Origin: Paenibacillus terrigena DSM 21567
GTDB lineage: Bacteria > Bacillota > Bacilli > Paenibacillales > Paenibacillaceae
DNA length: 64,000 nucleotides
Reading direction: 5' to 3'
NCBI RefSeq assembly: GCF_000374845.1
Contig: NZ_KB895417.1
Coordinates: 249,661 to 313,660, forward strand
Below are positions 1 to 8,704 of this stretch, in pieces. The notes beneath the pieces are model-generated. The model had not been told where the DNA came from and made no database searches. It worked only from the letters and a program-made list of their open reading frames with translations. Made by a program: the position numbers and the translations under genes. The stretch's first letter is position 1. Each line of letters begins with the position of its first letter.

Positions 1-1
1 C

Positions 2-1723
2 CTGGCGGGTGCCGTGATTGGACTCGGCCCCCCTCTTGTCATGAAAGTGATTATTGACGATGCGATTCCAGCTGGGGATCGTAAACAATTGCTCGTGATG
101 GCTGCGCTGTTGATCGGGTTGCCAGTCTTTAGCGGCGTCATTGGGGTGTGGCAGAATTATATGAATTTTAAAGTTGCGCAGGGGATTATGCGGGATCTGA
201 GACAAGGATTGTTCAGCAATTTACAGCGGCAGTCGATCGGATTTTTCACGAATTCGCGGTCTGGGGAAGTTATTCAGCGGGTGACCGAAGATGTACAGGC
301 GGTACAAGGCGTGGTAACAAATCTGGTCGTCAATACGATAACGCAGAGTGTGGTTGTCGTGACAACAACGGTTATCCTGTTCGTGCTGGATTGGCGCTTG
401 GCGCTGTTGTCGATGATTATCCTGCCGATTTCGATGATTCCAGTGCGCAAGGTATCTCACCTTCGTAAAAAAATGCGGCAGGAAACGCAGAAGGTGCGTG
501 CACAGATGGCCTCCCAGCTTGGCGAGGTGTTCGGGATTTCGGGCGCGTTGTTGACCCGGATTTACGGGCGCGAACAAAGTCAGGCCGCACAGTTCCAAGC
601 GACGAATAAGCAAGTGATGGACATGGAGCTGAAGGTGAATCTGATGGGCCGTTGGTTCATGATGTTCGTCGGCGTGTTGGGGCCGATCGGCACCGCCATT
701 ATTTATTTGTATGGCGGATTTGCGGTGATTCAAGGAACGATGACGGTAGGGGCAATTGTCGCTTTTGCCGCCTATTTGGGACGGTTATATCAGCCGTTCG
801 GAACTTTGCTCAACTTGCATGTTGAAGTCGTTACGGCACTCGGCGTGTTCGGGCGAATCTTCGAATACATGGATATGAAGCCGGAGATGGAAGATGGGGC
901 GCATGCGAAGGATTTGGACGCGCTGGCAGGTCGGGTCACATTCCAGAATGTAAAGTTCGGTTATGGTGGCGGAGATCGGGGACGTGATGGCGACCATGGT
1001 GATGATCGGCTTGAAGCGGGCTCTAAGGTGCAGGAGGATGAACTCGTGCTGAAGGGTATCACGTTCGAGGCGAAACCAAATGAGGTGGTTGCGGTTGTCG
1101 GACCGAGCGGTGCGGGGAAATCGACGTTGATCAGTCTGATCGCACGGCTCTACGATCCAACCGAGGGCTGCATCGAGGTGGATGATATGGACCTGCGGGA
1201 CGTGAAGCTCGCGGATCTGCGGCGCCATATTGGCTATGTAACGCAGGAATCGTTCTTGTTCCATGCAACATTGCGAGAGAATTTACGATTCGCTCGCGAG
1301 GATGCGACGCAGGAAGAGATCGAAGAGGCTTGTCGTAAAGCCTATATTTATGATTTCATTCAATCGCTGCCGGATGGGTATGACACGATGGTTGGAGAAC
1401 GCGGACATCGCTTGTCAGGCGGGGAGCGACAGCGGATATCGATCGCGCGTGCGATTCTGAAAAATCCGACCATCCTGCTGCTGGACGAAGCGACCTCACA
1501 TCTGGATTCAGAGTCCGAACGGTATGTGCAGGAAGCGCTGCAGGAGCTGATGAAGGGCCGTACGACACTTGTTATCGCGCATCGCCTATCGACGATTCTG
1601 GCAGCGGATCAGATTCTAGTCGTGCAGGACGGCTGCGTGGTGGAGCGTGGGCGGCATCAGGACTTGCTTACGCAGCATGGTTTGTATGCGATGCTGTATG
1701 AGACGCAGTTTGCGAAGGTGTAG
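2..1723 (+). CDS. ABC exporter, fused membrane and ATPase domains (5' end outside window)
   Basis: This is a half-size ABC exporter of the MsbA/LmrA/YheI type. It lacks its N-terminus because the frame is already open at the window edge; the GTG at 14 has no ribosome binding site. Roughly the first 280 visible residues are the transmembrane domain. The remainder is the nucleotide-binding domain with Walker A (GPSGAGKST), Q-loop (VTQES), signature (LSGGERQR), Walker B (ILLLDEATSHLD) and H-loop (AHR), so the ATPase looks intact. Members dimerise in the cytoplasmic membrane and extrude lipids, peptides or drugs; the substrate cannot be told here. An oddity is a Gly/Asp-rich hydrophilic insertion at about visible residues 315-345, after the first strand of the ATPase domain. 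The gene converges on the small membrane-protein gene downstream. Confidence 0.93.
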   Translation: MAGAVIGLGPPLVMKVIIDDAIPAGDRKQLLVMAALLIGLPVFSGVIGVWQNYMNFKVAQGIMRDLRQGLFSNLQRQSIGFFTNSRSGEVIQRVTEDVQAVQGVVTNLVVNTITQSVVVVTTTVILFVLDWRLALLSMIILPISMIPVRKVSHLRKKMRQETQKVRAQMASQLGEVFGISGALLTRIYGREQSQAAQFQATNKQVMDMELKVNLMGRWFMMFVGVLGPIGTAIIYLYGGFAVIQGTMTVGAIVAFAAYLGRLYQPFGTLLNLHVEVVTALGVFGRIFEYMDMKPEMEDGAHAKDLDALAGRVTFQNVKFGYGGGDRGRDGDHGDDRLEAGSKVQEDELVLKGITFEAKPNEVVAVVGPSGAGKSTLISLIARLYDPTEGCIEVDDMDLRDVKLADLRRHIGYVTQESFLFHATLRENLRFAREDATQEEIEEACRKAYIYDFIQSLPDGYDTMVGERGHRLSGGERQRISIARAILKNPTILLLDEATSHLDSESERYVQEALQELMKGRTTLVIAHRLSTILAADQILVVQDGCVVERGRHQDLLTQHGLYAMLYETQFAKV

Positions 1724-1737
1724 TGGGGCGATCGGGG

Positions 1738-1941
1738 TTACATGGAACAACCTGAGATTATCACGAACAACCCCATAATGATGGCAACGACGCCGCCAAA
1801 CCGGGTTAGTGCGAGGTAGGTATCGCTCGGTTCGGAGTCCCCACTAACCTTCCAACCTTCTTTGAGGTACCAGGCGAGGGATGGTTTGAAGATATTCATT
1901 AGACCGATGGCAATGATGATTAAACCGAAGAAAAAGAACAT
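1738..1941 (-). CDS. Small two-helix membrane protein (DUF6199-like)
   Basis: This 67-residue protein has two hydrophobic segments, about residues 2-20 and 47-65, joined by a polar loop containing the pattern W-Y-L-K-E-G-W-K-V. I associate this architecture with DUF6199 proteins of Bacillales, whose function is unknown. The start is supported by an AAGGAGAT ribosome binding site 6 nt upstream. It is convergent with the ABC exporter, only 14 nt apart, and I see no clear terminator between them. It is likely an integral cytoplasmic-membrane protein; I do not assign a function. Confidence 0.75.
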   Translation of the reverse strand: MFFFFGLIIIAIGLMNIFKPSLAWYLKEGWKVSGDSEPSDTYLALTRFGGVVAIIMGLFVIISGCSM

Positions 1942-2007
1942 GAGATCATCTCCTTTGTATATTGTACGTCAGTTGGAGGTAAGCGGTTTCGGTTGAGGGG
2001 GGTTAAT

Positions 2008-2268
2008 GTGGGGTTTGAGTATCTGAGTGCCAGTCCGCGGCTAACGAATCGTATAGTGCTTATTCGTGAGAAAACGGGCTTTTTTCGAGCTAACGAACTC
2101 CAGAAGCGTTATTGTGCCTATTTTGGTTGTTTTACGAGGAATAGCGCCGCTGGAGTTCGTTAGAATTCGAAAAGGCGGGATTTTGAGCAAATAAGAGTTA
2201 CTGGGTTCGTAAGCCGTATGTACGATAACGCTGATTGCCGCGGACCACTTATACGAACAAAAATACAA
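2008..2268. repeat. Tandem ~261-bp repeat, copy 1
   Basis: This is the first of two head-to-tail copies with about 90% identity by eye. The unit has nested inverted repeats. CCGCGGC near its left part (2035) is mirrored by GCCGCGG at about 2237-2243. Inside, a perfect 14-bp arm CTAACGAACTCCAG is mirrored by CTGGAGTTCGTTAG, giving a hairpin of about 90 nt. No convincing gene lies in it; short open frames run across it but are not shared with copy 2 in a sensible way. Confidence 0.85.
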
Positions 2269-2530
2269 GTGGGATTTGGGTATCTGAATACCAGTCCGCG
2301 GCTAACGAATCGTATAGTGCTTATTCGTGAGAAAATGGGCTTTTTTTCGAGCTAACGAACTCCAGAAGCGTTATTGTGCCTATTGTAGGTGTTTTGAAGC
2401 ACTTTTACGAGGAATAGCGCCGCTGGAGTTCGTTAGAATTCTAAATCGCAGTTTTTTGAGCAAATAAGAATTACTGGGTTCGTAAGCCATATGTACGATA
2501 ACGCTGATTGCCGCTGATCACGAACAGAAG
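2269..2530. repeat. Tandem ~261-bp repeat, copy 2 (overlaps a gene's 3' end)
   Basis: This second copy sits 261 nt after the first. It keeps the same inner 14-bp inverted arm but carries a short insertion (GAAGCACTT) in the hairpin loop, and its outer CCGCGG end is degraded to CCGCTG. Its last ~60 bases encode the C-terminal residues and stop codon of the minus-strand gene that follows. The matching frame (GNQRYRTYGLRTQ-stop) is also readable in copy 1, so the repeat appears to carry, or to have captured, the tail of such a gene. Confidence 0.85.
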
Positions 2531-3124
2531 TTGGAGCTCGACTAGCTTATGAAGGATTCGTCTCGCATGTGGGTCTGTCACGCGCAGATGGGTTGCTAGT
2601 TCTTGAGGTGTAAATGGACGAAGAAGTCGTATCGCATAGCGTAGGGTCTCGGCTTCGAGCCAGGCCAATTGCTCAGGCACATCCGTTGAAATGAACTTAC
2701 CGATAAAAGAAAGGACGAGTTGCTGACAACGCTTAGGTTCGTCAGTTATCGATAGATAGGCAATGGGCAGGAATAGCCAGTCGTCCAGTGCTAACAGACA
2801 ATGGCGCCAGCACAAGTCCTTAAACCGTCGTACGTCGAGATCCCTGGCATGAGGACCATAGCCTTGAATCTCGATCCCACCTTTGACATCGCCGCCAGGT
2901 ATATAGGCAAGATCCAGATATCTATAGCCGTTATGGAAATCACGGACTTCCCATTCTGGTTGCAGATGATCGAAGTTTTTCACGGCAGGAAACCAGACAC
3001 TTCGCAAAAATTCAATGGTACCGTGACCAAGTCCTTTCTCAAGTATTTCACGTCTTCTATGATTTTGCTCTTGCGTGATGCTAGTATGCATCCACTCTTC
3101 GAATGCTTGGTCAAATCTTGACAT
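2471..3124 (-). CDS. Putative PD-(D/E)XK-like protein with C-terminal winged helix
   Basis: This 217-residue protein is of a type I recall as common in Paenibacillus and of unknown function. The centre (about residues 60-135) resembles the DUF559/Vsr nuclease fold: an acidic residue in YLDLAY, then GIEIQGYGPHARD, then a conserved R-F-K-D helix and a W-strand. The canonical E-x-K or E-x-D pair reads E-I-Q, so catalysis is doubtful. The C-terminal ~65 residues look like a winged helix (TPQELATHLRVTDPHARRILHKLVE), suggesting DNA binding. The start MSRFDQAF was chosen by family resemblance; a GTG 12 nt earlier is possible, and no strong ribosome binding site is visible. Its last residues are encoded inside repeat copy 2. 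A terminator-like hairpin sits about 40 nt upstream, with no room for a promoter in between. Confidence 0.7.
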   Translation of the reverse strand: MSRFDQAFEEWMHTSITQEQNHRRREILEKGLGHGTIEFLRSVWFPAVKNFDHLQPEWEVRDFHNGYRYLDLAYIPGGDVKGGIEIQGYGPHARDLDVRRFKDLCWRHCLLALDDWLFLPIAYLSITDEPKRCQQLVLSFIGKFISTDVPEQLAWLEAETLRYAIRLLRPFTPQELATHLRVTDPHARRILHKLVELQLLFVISGNQRYRTYGLRTQ

Positions 3125-3165
3125 GGCTTCACACACAGCTTTCGAGGATCATGGGTGGAGGACGC

Positions 3166-3222
3166 AAAAAAGCCGCTCTGACACATACTGACCCACAAAG
3201 GCGAAGTATGGTACAAAGCGGC
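3166..3222 (-). terminator. Intrinsic terminator or attenuator in the leader of the downstream minus-strand gene
   Basis: On the minus strand an ~18-bp imperfect stem (GCCGCTTTG...CAGAGCGGC with an inner TACCATACT/AGTATGTGT pairing) is followed by TTTTTT. It ends only ~42 nt before the start of the PD-(D/E)XK-like gene. A weak minus-strand -10 (TATACT) is visible about 30 nt upstream of the hairpin, so attenuation of a short leader is possible. Confidence 0.65.
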
Positions 3223-3281
3223 GTGTGCTTCACGACCTGCAATATATGGTTAGTATAACTTGAAAATATGAAAAGGAAAAG

Positions 3282-3307
3282 GGAGTTCCCAGGAAAAGGG
3301 GAACTCC
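3282..3307 (-). terminator. Terminator after cvfC
   Basis: A perfect 9-bp stem (GGAGTTCCC/GGGAACTCC) with an 8-nt loop lies 75 nt past the cvfC stop. T-rich sequence follows on the minus strand (CCTTTTCCTTTT), so it suits termination of cvfC. Confidence 0.6.
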
Positions 3308-3382
3308 TTTATTTGAATATGCAGGCAGGTAGATCGAGCGAAATGTGTGCGAATGGGAGTCTAAGTCGGCGTACTAGGTGAT

Positions 3383-4519
3383 TTACGCTTCGTCCCCGCG
3401 ACGTGCCATCTGCTGCCAGACGGTACCTGCTGCGGCCTCGCCGGATTCGATGCGTTCGACCGCCATTTTGGCCTGCAGGCTGACCTCGAACTCGGGGTCA
3501 GCCGTCGCGATTCTAAGCGCGTCGAGCGCGGATTCGTCGCCGGCTTCATATAAGAAGCGGGCGGCGCGCCAGCGAACGAGCTTGTTCGAGTCGCTCAGCG
3601 CTTCAAGCATCGGTCCGATCGCGGCGGGATCGCCTAGATCGGACAGGGTGTCGCCTGCCGTCCGCCGCACGGCTGCGGACGAATCACGCAATGCCGCGAA
3701 AAGGAGCGGCATCGCTTCAGGCGCACGCAGCTCGCCGAGGTACACCACGGCGAGGCGGCGGATCGAGCTTTGCGCATCGCGCAAAGCTTCCGCCAAGAGC
3801 GGCAGCCGGGCCAGGCTCGGCTGCATGCGGTCTAGCGCGGCGTACCGCACGCGCCAGTCCGCGTCACGCAGGAGCGCTTCGAGCTCGCTGTCCGTCAGCT
3901 CTCCGCGCTCTTCAATCAGAGGCTCCTCGCTCGCACCGAGCGCGATCGCCTTCTCGACAAGCCCTTGCAATCGCTCAGGCGGATAAGCCGCCTCGAGCTC
4001 TTGCTCCACCTCACGTGCGATGTCGGCAAGCTCGCCATAGCGCACGCCAAATTCAACCAATCGGCGCTCCTTGATCATCGTCGCGCTTGCCACCGCTGTG
4101 ACCGCCTGCGTGAAGCGGTCACCTAGCCCGATCCGCTCCTCGCTGACGCCAGCTTTGACGCGGATCTGCATCGGAATGCTGCGGAAATATTGCACGAATA
4201 CCTGTGCCTCACCGTAGCTTACCGCCGCATTTGGGTCCCATGCGGCGAGCGGCGCGCCGTCAGCAGCGCCGAAAATATCGCGCACCTCGCCGAGAATCGC
4301 GGCCCAGTCTCCCCGCGGGTGGCGGTCAAGCGCCACAAAGTCCGCAGTGTGGAACACACTTTTCACACCGTTAATCGCCAGCATGCGTTGAATAAAGGGT
4401 GGTGCAGAGCGTTCATTTTCATGCGTATACGTTTTACGAACGCCATGCGCAAGACTCTCATCCAAATGAAGCTTCATGGAATTCGGACTTGGCGTGGGTT
4501 CAATCGATATTAATTTCAT
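3383..4519 (-). CDS. cvfC: CvfC-like protein: NifU-N-type domain plus HEAT repeats
   Basis: This 378-residue protein matches the conserved virulence factor C family. The N-terminal ~85 residues (KLISIEPTPSPNSMKLHL) are the Nfu/NifU N-terminal scaffold-like domain. A middle domain follows, and from about residue 210 there are tandem alpha-helical HEAT repeats rich in Leu/Ala (for example WRVRYAALDRM and SSIRRLAVVYLGEL). In Staphylococcus aureus CvfC affects virulence gene expression; the molecular role is unknown, and HEAT repeats suggest protein-protein contacts. The ATG at 4519 was chosen because AGGAGG lies 8 nt upstream; a longer frame would place that site inside the gene. The repeat part is visibly GC-richer than the neighbours. 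The gene is divergent from the metallo-hydrolase gene. Confidence 0.88.
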   Translation of the reverse strand: MKLISIEPTPSPNSMKLHLDESLAHGVRKTYTHENERSAPPFIQRMLAINGVKSVFHTADFVALDRHPRGDWAAILGEVRDIFGAADGAPLAAWDPNAAVSYGEAQVFVQYFRSIPMQIRVKAGVSEERIGLGDRFTQAVTAVASATMIKERRLVEFGVRYGELADIAREVEQELEAAYPPERLQGLVEKAIALGASEEPLIEERGELTDSELEALLRDADWRVRYAALDRMQPSLARLPLLAEALRDAQSSIRRLAVVYLGELRAPEAMPLLFAALRDSSAAVRRTAGDTLSDLGDPAAIGPMLEALSDSNKLVRWRAARFLYEAGDESALDALRIATADPEFEVSLQAKMAVERIESGEAAAGTVWQQMARRGDEA

Positions 4520-4701
4520 TGTTCTTCCTCCTATGGATGTACAACGTTCTTTGTTTCGCACTAAAAAGTATATATTTTCGAGGCCCCCTGCAAAGTACCT
4601 GAATCAGCTTCGAAGCCAGGTCTGCACTTTGTGGGGTTATCTTATTATACCCCGCCCCGGTATCTTTACGTAAGTGAATTCTGAGGGAGATGCGGATTTT
4701 T

Positions 4702-4729
4702 TTGTTTTGCGTCCAAATTTTGCTATAGT
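4702..4729 (+). promoter_or_regulatory. Candidate sigma-A promoter for the MBL-fold gene
   Basis: TTGTTT (4702-4707) and TATAGT (4724-4729) are separated by 16 nt. The -10 ends 28 nt before the chosen start codon. Confidence 0.5.
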
Positions 4730-4757
4730 AGAATTACGGGAAAGGAGCGCAGAACGC

Positions 4758-5711
4758 ATGGCAAAAGAACGATTCCACAATTTAGACTTCAAGAAGATGA
4801 ACAATGACCTCAAGAGCTTAAGACAGTGGCAGAAAGAACGGCGCGCGAAGAAGAAAGATTATACCTTCGTCGTTCCGAATGTCGAACCGGACATTGAATA
4901 TTTAAAGGGAAATCGCACCGAGCCGACGGTGACTTGGATCGGGCACTCCACTTTTTTCATCCAATATGCTGGTTTAAATATCGTGACGGACCCTGTGTGG
5001 GCGAAGCGTATGGGTCTCCAACGTCGCCTCTCAGAACCGGGTGTGCCGCTTGCAGCGCTCCCGACAATGGACGTGATCTTAATATCGCATTCGCATTATG
5101 ATCATCTGCATATCAGTTCCGTTCGGAAATTGTATAACGAGAAGACGATGCTCGTCGTACCTGCCGGACTCAAGAGCAAAATGCTGCGCAAAGGCTTCCG
5201 CAACGTGACGGAGCTGCATTGGTGGGAAGCGTTGACCCTGGGCGAAGTGCAGATCACCTTCGTGCCGACGCAGCACTGGACAAGACGTACCTTAACCGAT
5301 ACGAACACGTCCCATTGGGGCGGATATATGATTGAACCGATTCCGTCTTCGACGGCACCGTATCCAACGATTCATTTTGTGGGGGACACGGGGTATTTTC
5401 GTGGATTCAAAGAAATTGGCGAACGGTTCAACATTGATGTCTCACTCATGCCGATTGGCGCGTATGAGCCTGAATGGTTCATGCAAACGCAGCATGTTAC
5501 GCCGGAAGAAGCGCTGCGAGGGTTCGTTGAATCGCGTGCAAAAGTGTTGATTCCGATGCATTATGGGGCATTCCGATTAGCAGATGATACGCCTAAGGAA
5601 GCACTCGATCGACTGGAAACGGAACGCAGACGCAAAAATATTGCGAAAGAGCGAATTATTGTGCCCGCACACGGCGAAACAGTACGTTTATCGGACCATT
5701 TTGTGCTATAA
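4758..5711 (+). CDS. MBL-fold metallo-hydrolase (NAPE-PLD-like)
   Basis: This 317-residue cytoplasmic hydrolase has the metallo-beta-lactamase fold. The metal-binding signature HSHYDH lies at about residues 111-116. Further metal ligands are the H in PTQHW, the D in VGDTGYF and the H in PMHYG. The region WIGHSTFFIQYAGLNIVTDPVW is typical of the branch related to N-acyl-phosphatidylethanolamine phospholipase D and UlaG-like enzymes. Activity is probably phosphodiester or lactone hydrolysis, but the substrate is not evident. The start at 4758 follows AAAGGAG by 11 nt and directly begins the conserved part; a longer frame starting at 4674 lacks a ribosome binding site and overlaps the promoter. 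It is followed after 52 nt by the ABC-F gene, possibly in one transcript. Confidence 0.88.
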   Translation: MAKERFHNLDFKKMNNDLKSLRQWQKERRAKKKDYTFVVPNVEPDIEYLKGNRTEPTVTWIGHSTFFIQYAGLNIVTDPVWAKRMGLQRRLSEPGVPLAALPTMDVILISHSHYDHLHISSVRKLYNEKTMLVVPAGLKSKMLRKGFRNVTELHWWEALTLGEVQITFVPTQHWTRRTLTDTNTSHWGGYMIEPIPSSTAPYPTIHFVGDTGYFRGFKEIGERFNIDVSLMPIGAYEPEWFMQTQHVTPEEALRGFVESRAKVLIPMHYGAFRLADDTPKEALDRLETERRRKNIAKERIIVPAHGETVRLSDHFVL

Positions 5712-5760
5712 TAGGGATTTGGTAAGGATTTTGGGTTTATTTTAAGGGAGGACGGATTAA

Positions 5761-7380
<1,620 letters not shown>

Positions 7381-7390
7381 GCTTTTTAGA

Positions 7391-7428
7391 AAAGAGTGCA
7401 GGGCCAGCAATGGCTTGCGCTCTTTTTT
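7391..7428 (+). terminator. Terminator after the ABC-F gene
   Basis: The stem AAAGAGTGCA/TGCGCTCTTT (one G-U pair) is followed by a run of seven T, 11 nt after the stop codon. Confidence 0.85.
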
Positions 7429-7435
7429 TGTTCTC

Positions 7436-7478
7436 TTGCAGGATTCTTATTCTAAATTTATAATGAAAATGATTCTCA
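7436..7478 (+). promoter_or_regulatory. Promoter of the AraC gene overlapped by a Fur box
   Basis: TTGCAG (7436-7441) and TATAAT (7459-7464) are spaced by 17 nt, a near-consensus sigma-A promoter. Starting at the last base of the -10 is TGAAAATGATTCTCA (7464-7478), which matches the 7-1-7 Fur box TGATAATNATTATCA at 13 of 14 defined positions when the central base is ignored and one A/T and one C/A change are allowed. Iron-bound Fur would block this promoter. Confidence 0.75.
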
Positions 7479-7525
7479 ATTAGGTGTTCGGTCAGAATCG
7501 GATTTAGACAGGAGATGAACTACGA

Positions 7526-8515
7526 ATGAGCAGTGCGCAAGAGATTGCTGCTTTTCATCATACGTATAACAACTATGTATCTCAACTCGGCCCAGTGCTC
7601 TGCACGGATGGTGGTATTGAGACGATGACCATACCCTCTGCTATAGGGGAAGGGCTCTTAGCAAGGATGAAGCTGCGTGACGGCATGGAGATGATTACGT
7701 CCAGCTATCGGCTAGCACAGGATAAGGTATTGGATTTTCGTTCCGCGGAACCGGCGATTGAGCTGACTTTCTGCTTGAAAGGTCGATATCATTGCGGTAT
7801 TCAGGGGCGCGAAATCATCATGCTGGAGCACGAATGTCGGATTTCGATCATCCAACAGGTGCATGCGGTGGTGGAGTTGGTGCGTGAGATTGATACCGAA
7901 TTTCTGGAGCTGCGCATGGAGCTTTCCCTTATGAAACAGTATCTGGAGGGCGTTGGGCTGGGTCAGGGGTTCGATATTCAGCGCTGGATTGGGCAGCAAG
8001 GCTACCGGATGGTTCAACATCCGATGGATGCCCATGTGGAACGGCTTTTGTATGAAATTCGGCATTGTGATTATCCGCAGCCGCTTCGCAAAATGGTGCT
8101 GGAGAGCAAGATGCTCGAGCTGTTCGCCTACTATCTGCAGCGGTATGTGATGGAATCGTCTGTGCAGGAATCTGCTGTTTCTGTGCTCCGGCATGACGAT
8201 CGGGACCGTATTCTGCATGCCCGGGATGTGCTCCTCGCGCATATGGATCATCCGCCCTCTACGATTGAAATGGCTAGGATTGTCGGGTTGAATGATTACA
8301 AACTAAAGGCTGGTTTTAAGGAAGTATTCGGCACGACCTTGTTCGGTTATTTACGCAATCAACGATTGGAGCATGCGATGCAGCTATTGCAGCAGGGAGG
8401 AATGAATGTTGGAGAAGCTGCTTGCGCTGTAGGTTACTCCAATCCAAGCCACTTCACGGTTGCCTTTCGGAAGCGATACGGGGTGAATCCGGGTGAGATG
8501 ATTGCACGAAAATAG
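7526..8515 (+). CDS. AraC-family transcriptional regulator, probably iron/siderophore-linked
   Basis: This 329-residue protein has a ~200-residue N-terminal sensor region and a C-terminal AraC/XylS double helix-turn-helix (about 225-325: ARDVLLAHMDHPPSTIEMARIVGLNDYKLKAGFKEVFG and VGEAACAVGYSNPSHFTVAFRKRYGVNPGE). The arrangement resembles PchR/YbtA-type regulators, which activate siderophore uptake or biosynthesis genes when the siderophore is bound. A strong Fur box sits on its promoter, and the next gene is an MFS exporter with its own Fur box, so control of siderophore export is the natural inference. The GTG/ATG choice is simple: ATG with AGGAGATG upstream. Confidence 0.88.
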   Translation: MSSAQEIAAFHHTYNNYVSQLGPVLCTDGGIETMTIPSAIGEGLLARMKLRDGMEMITSSYRLAQDKVLDFRSAEPAIELTFCLKGRYHCGIQGREIIMLEHECRISIIQQVHAVVELVREIDTEFLELRMELSLMKQYLEGVGLGQGFDIQRWIGQQGYRMVQHPMDAHVERLLYEIRHCDYPQPLRKMVLESKMLELFAYYLQRYVMESSVQESAVSVLRHDDRDRILHARDVLLAHMDHPPSTIEMARIVGLNDYKLKAGFKEVFGTTLFGYLRNQRLEHAMQLLQQGGMNVGEAACAVGYSNPSHFTVAFRKRYGVNPGEMIARK

Positions 8516-8650
8516 AATTGTGATCGATGATGGAGGAGTTCTTCGATTGGCCAATGCCGAGCGAAGGGCTTTTTGGTATGCAGACTGTCAGTCAGACTCC
8601 CTCTCGGGGGATAAAAAATCCATCCTGGGGGAGATCATCATTCCTCTAAA

Positions 8651-8665
8651 TGATAATGTTTCTCA
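8651..8665 (+). promoter_or_regulatory. Fur box upstream of the MFS gene
   Basis: TGATAATGTTTCTCA fits the 7-1-7 Fur consensus with two mismatches in the right half. It lies 40 nt before the MFS start codon. A convincing -35 is not seen, though GATAAT within the box could act as a -10. Confidence 0.65.
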
Positions 8666-8704
8666 TAGGGAGAGAAGAGAAATCCATCAAGGAGGAATAA
8701 AAGG

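Noticed and set aside
2041-2268. 75-codon minus-strand open frame in repeat copy 1
   Set aside because: It is not preserved as a frame in copy 2 and has no translation start signals.
3120-3240. T-box riboswitch suggested by GGGTGGAGGACGC
   Set aside because: The phrase is on the wrong strand, and no specifier stem or AGGGTGGNACCGCG antiterminator is present.
3378-3986. 202-codon plus-strand open frame
   Set aside because: It is antisense to the GC-rich HEAT part of cvfC, whose codon bias opens the opposite frame; the translation is Ala/Arg/Ser-rich nonsense.
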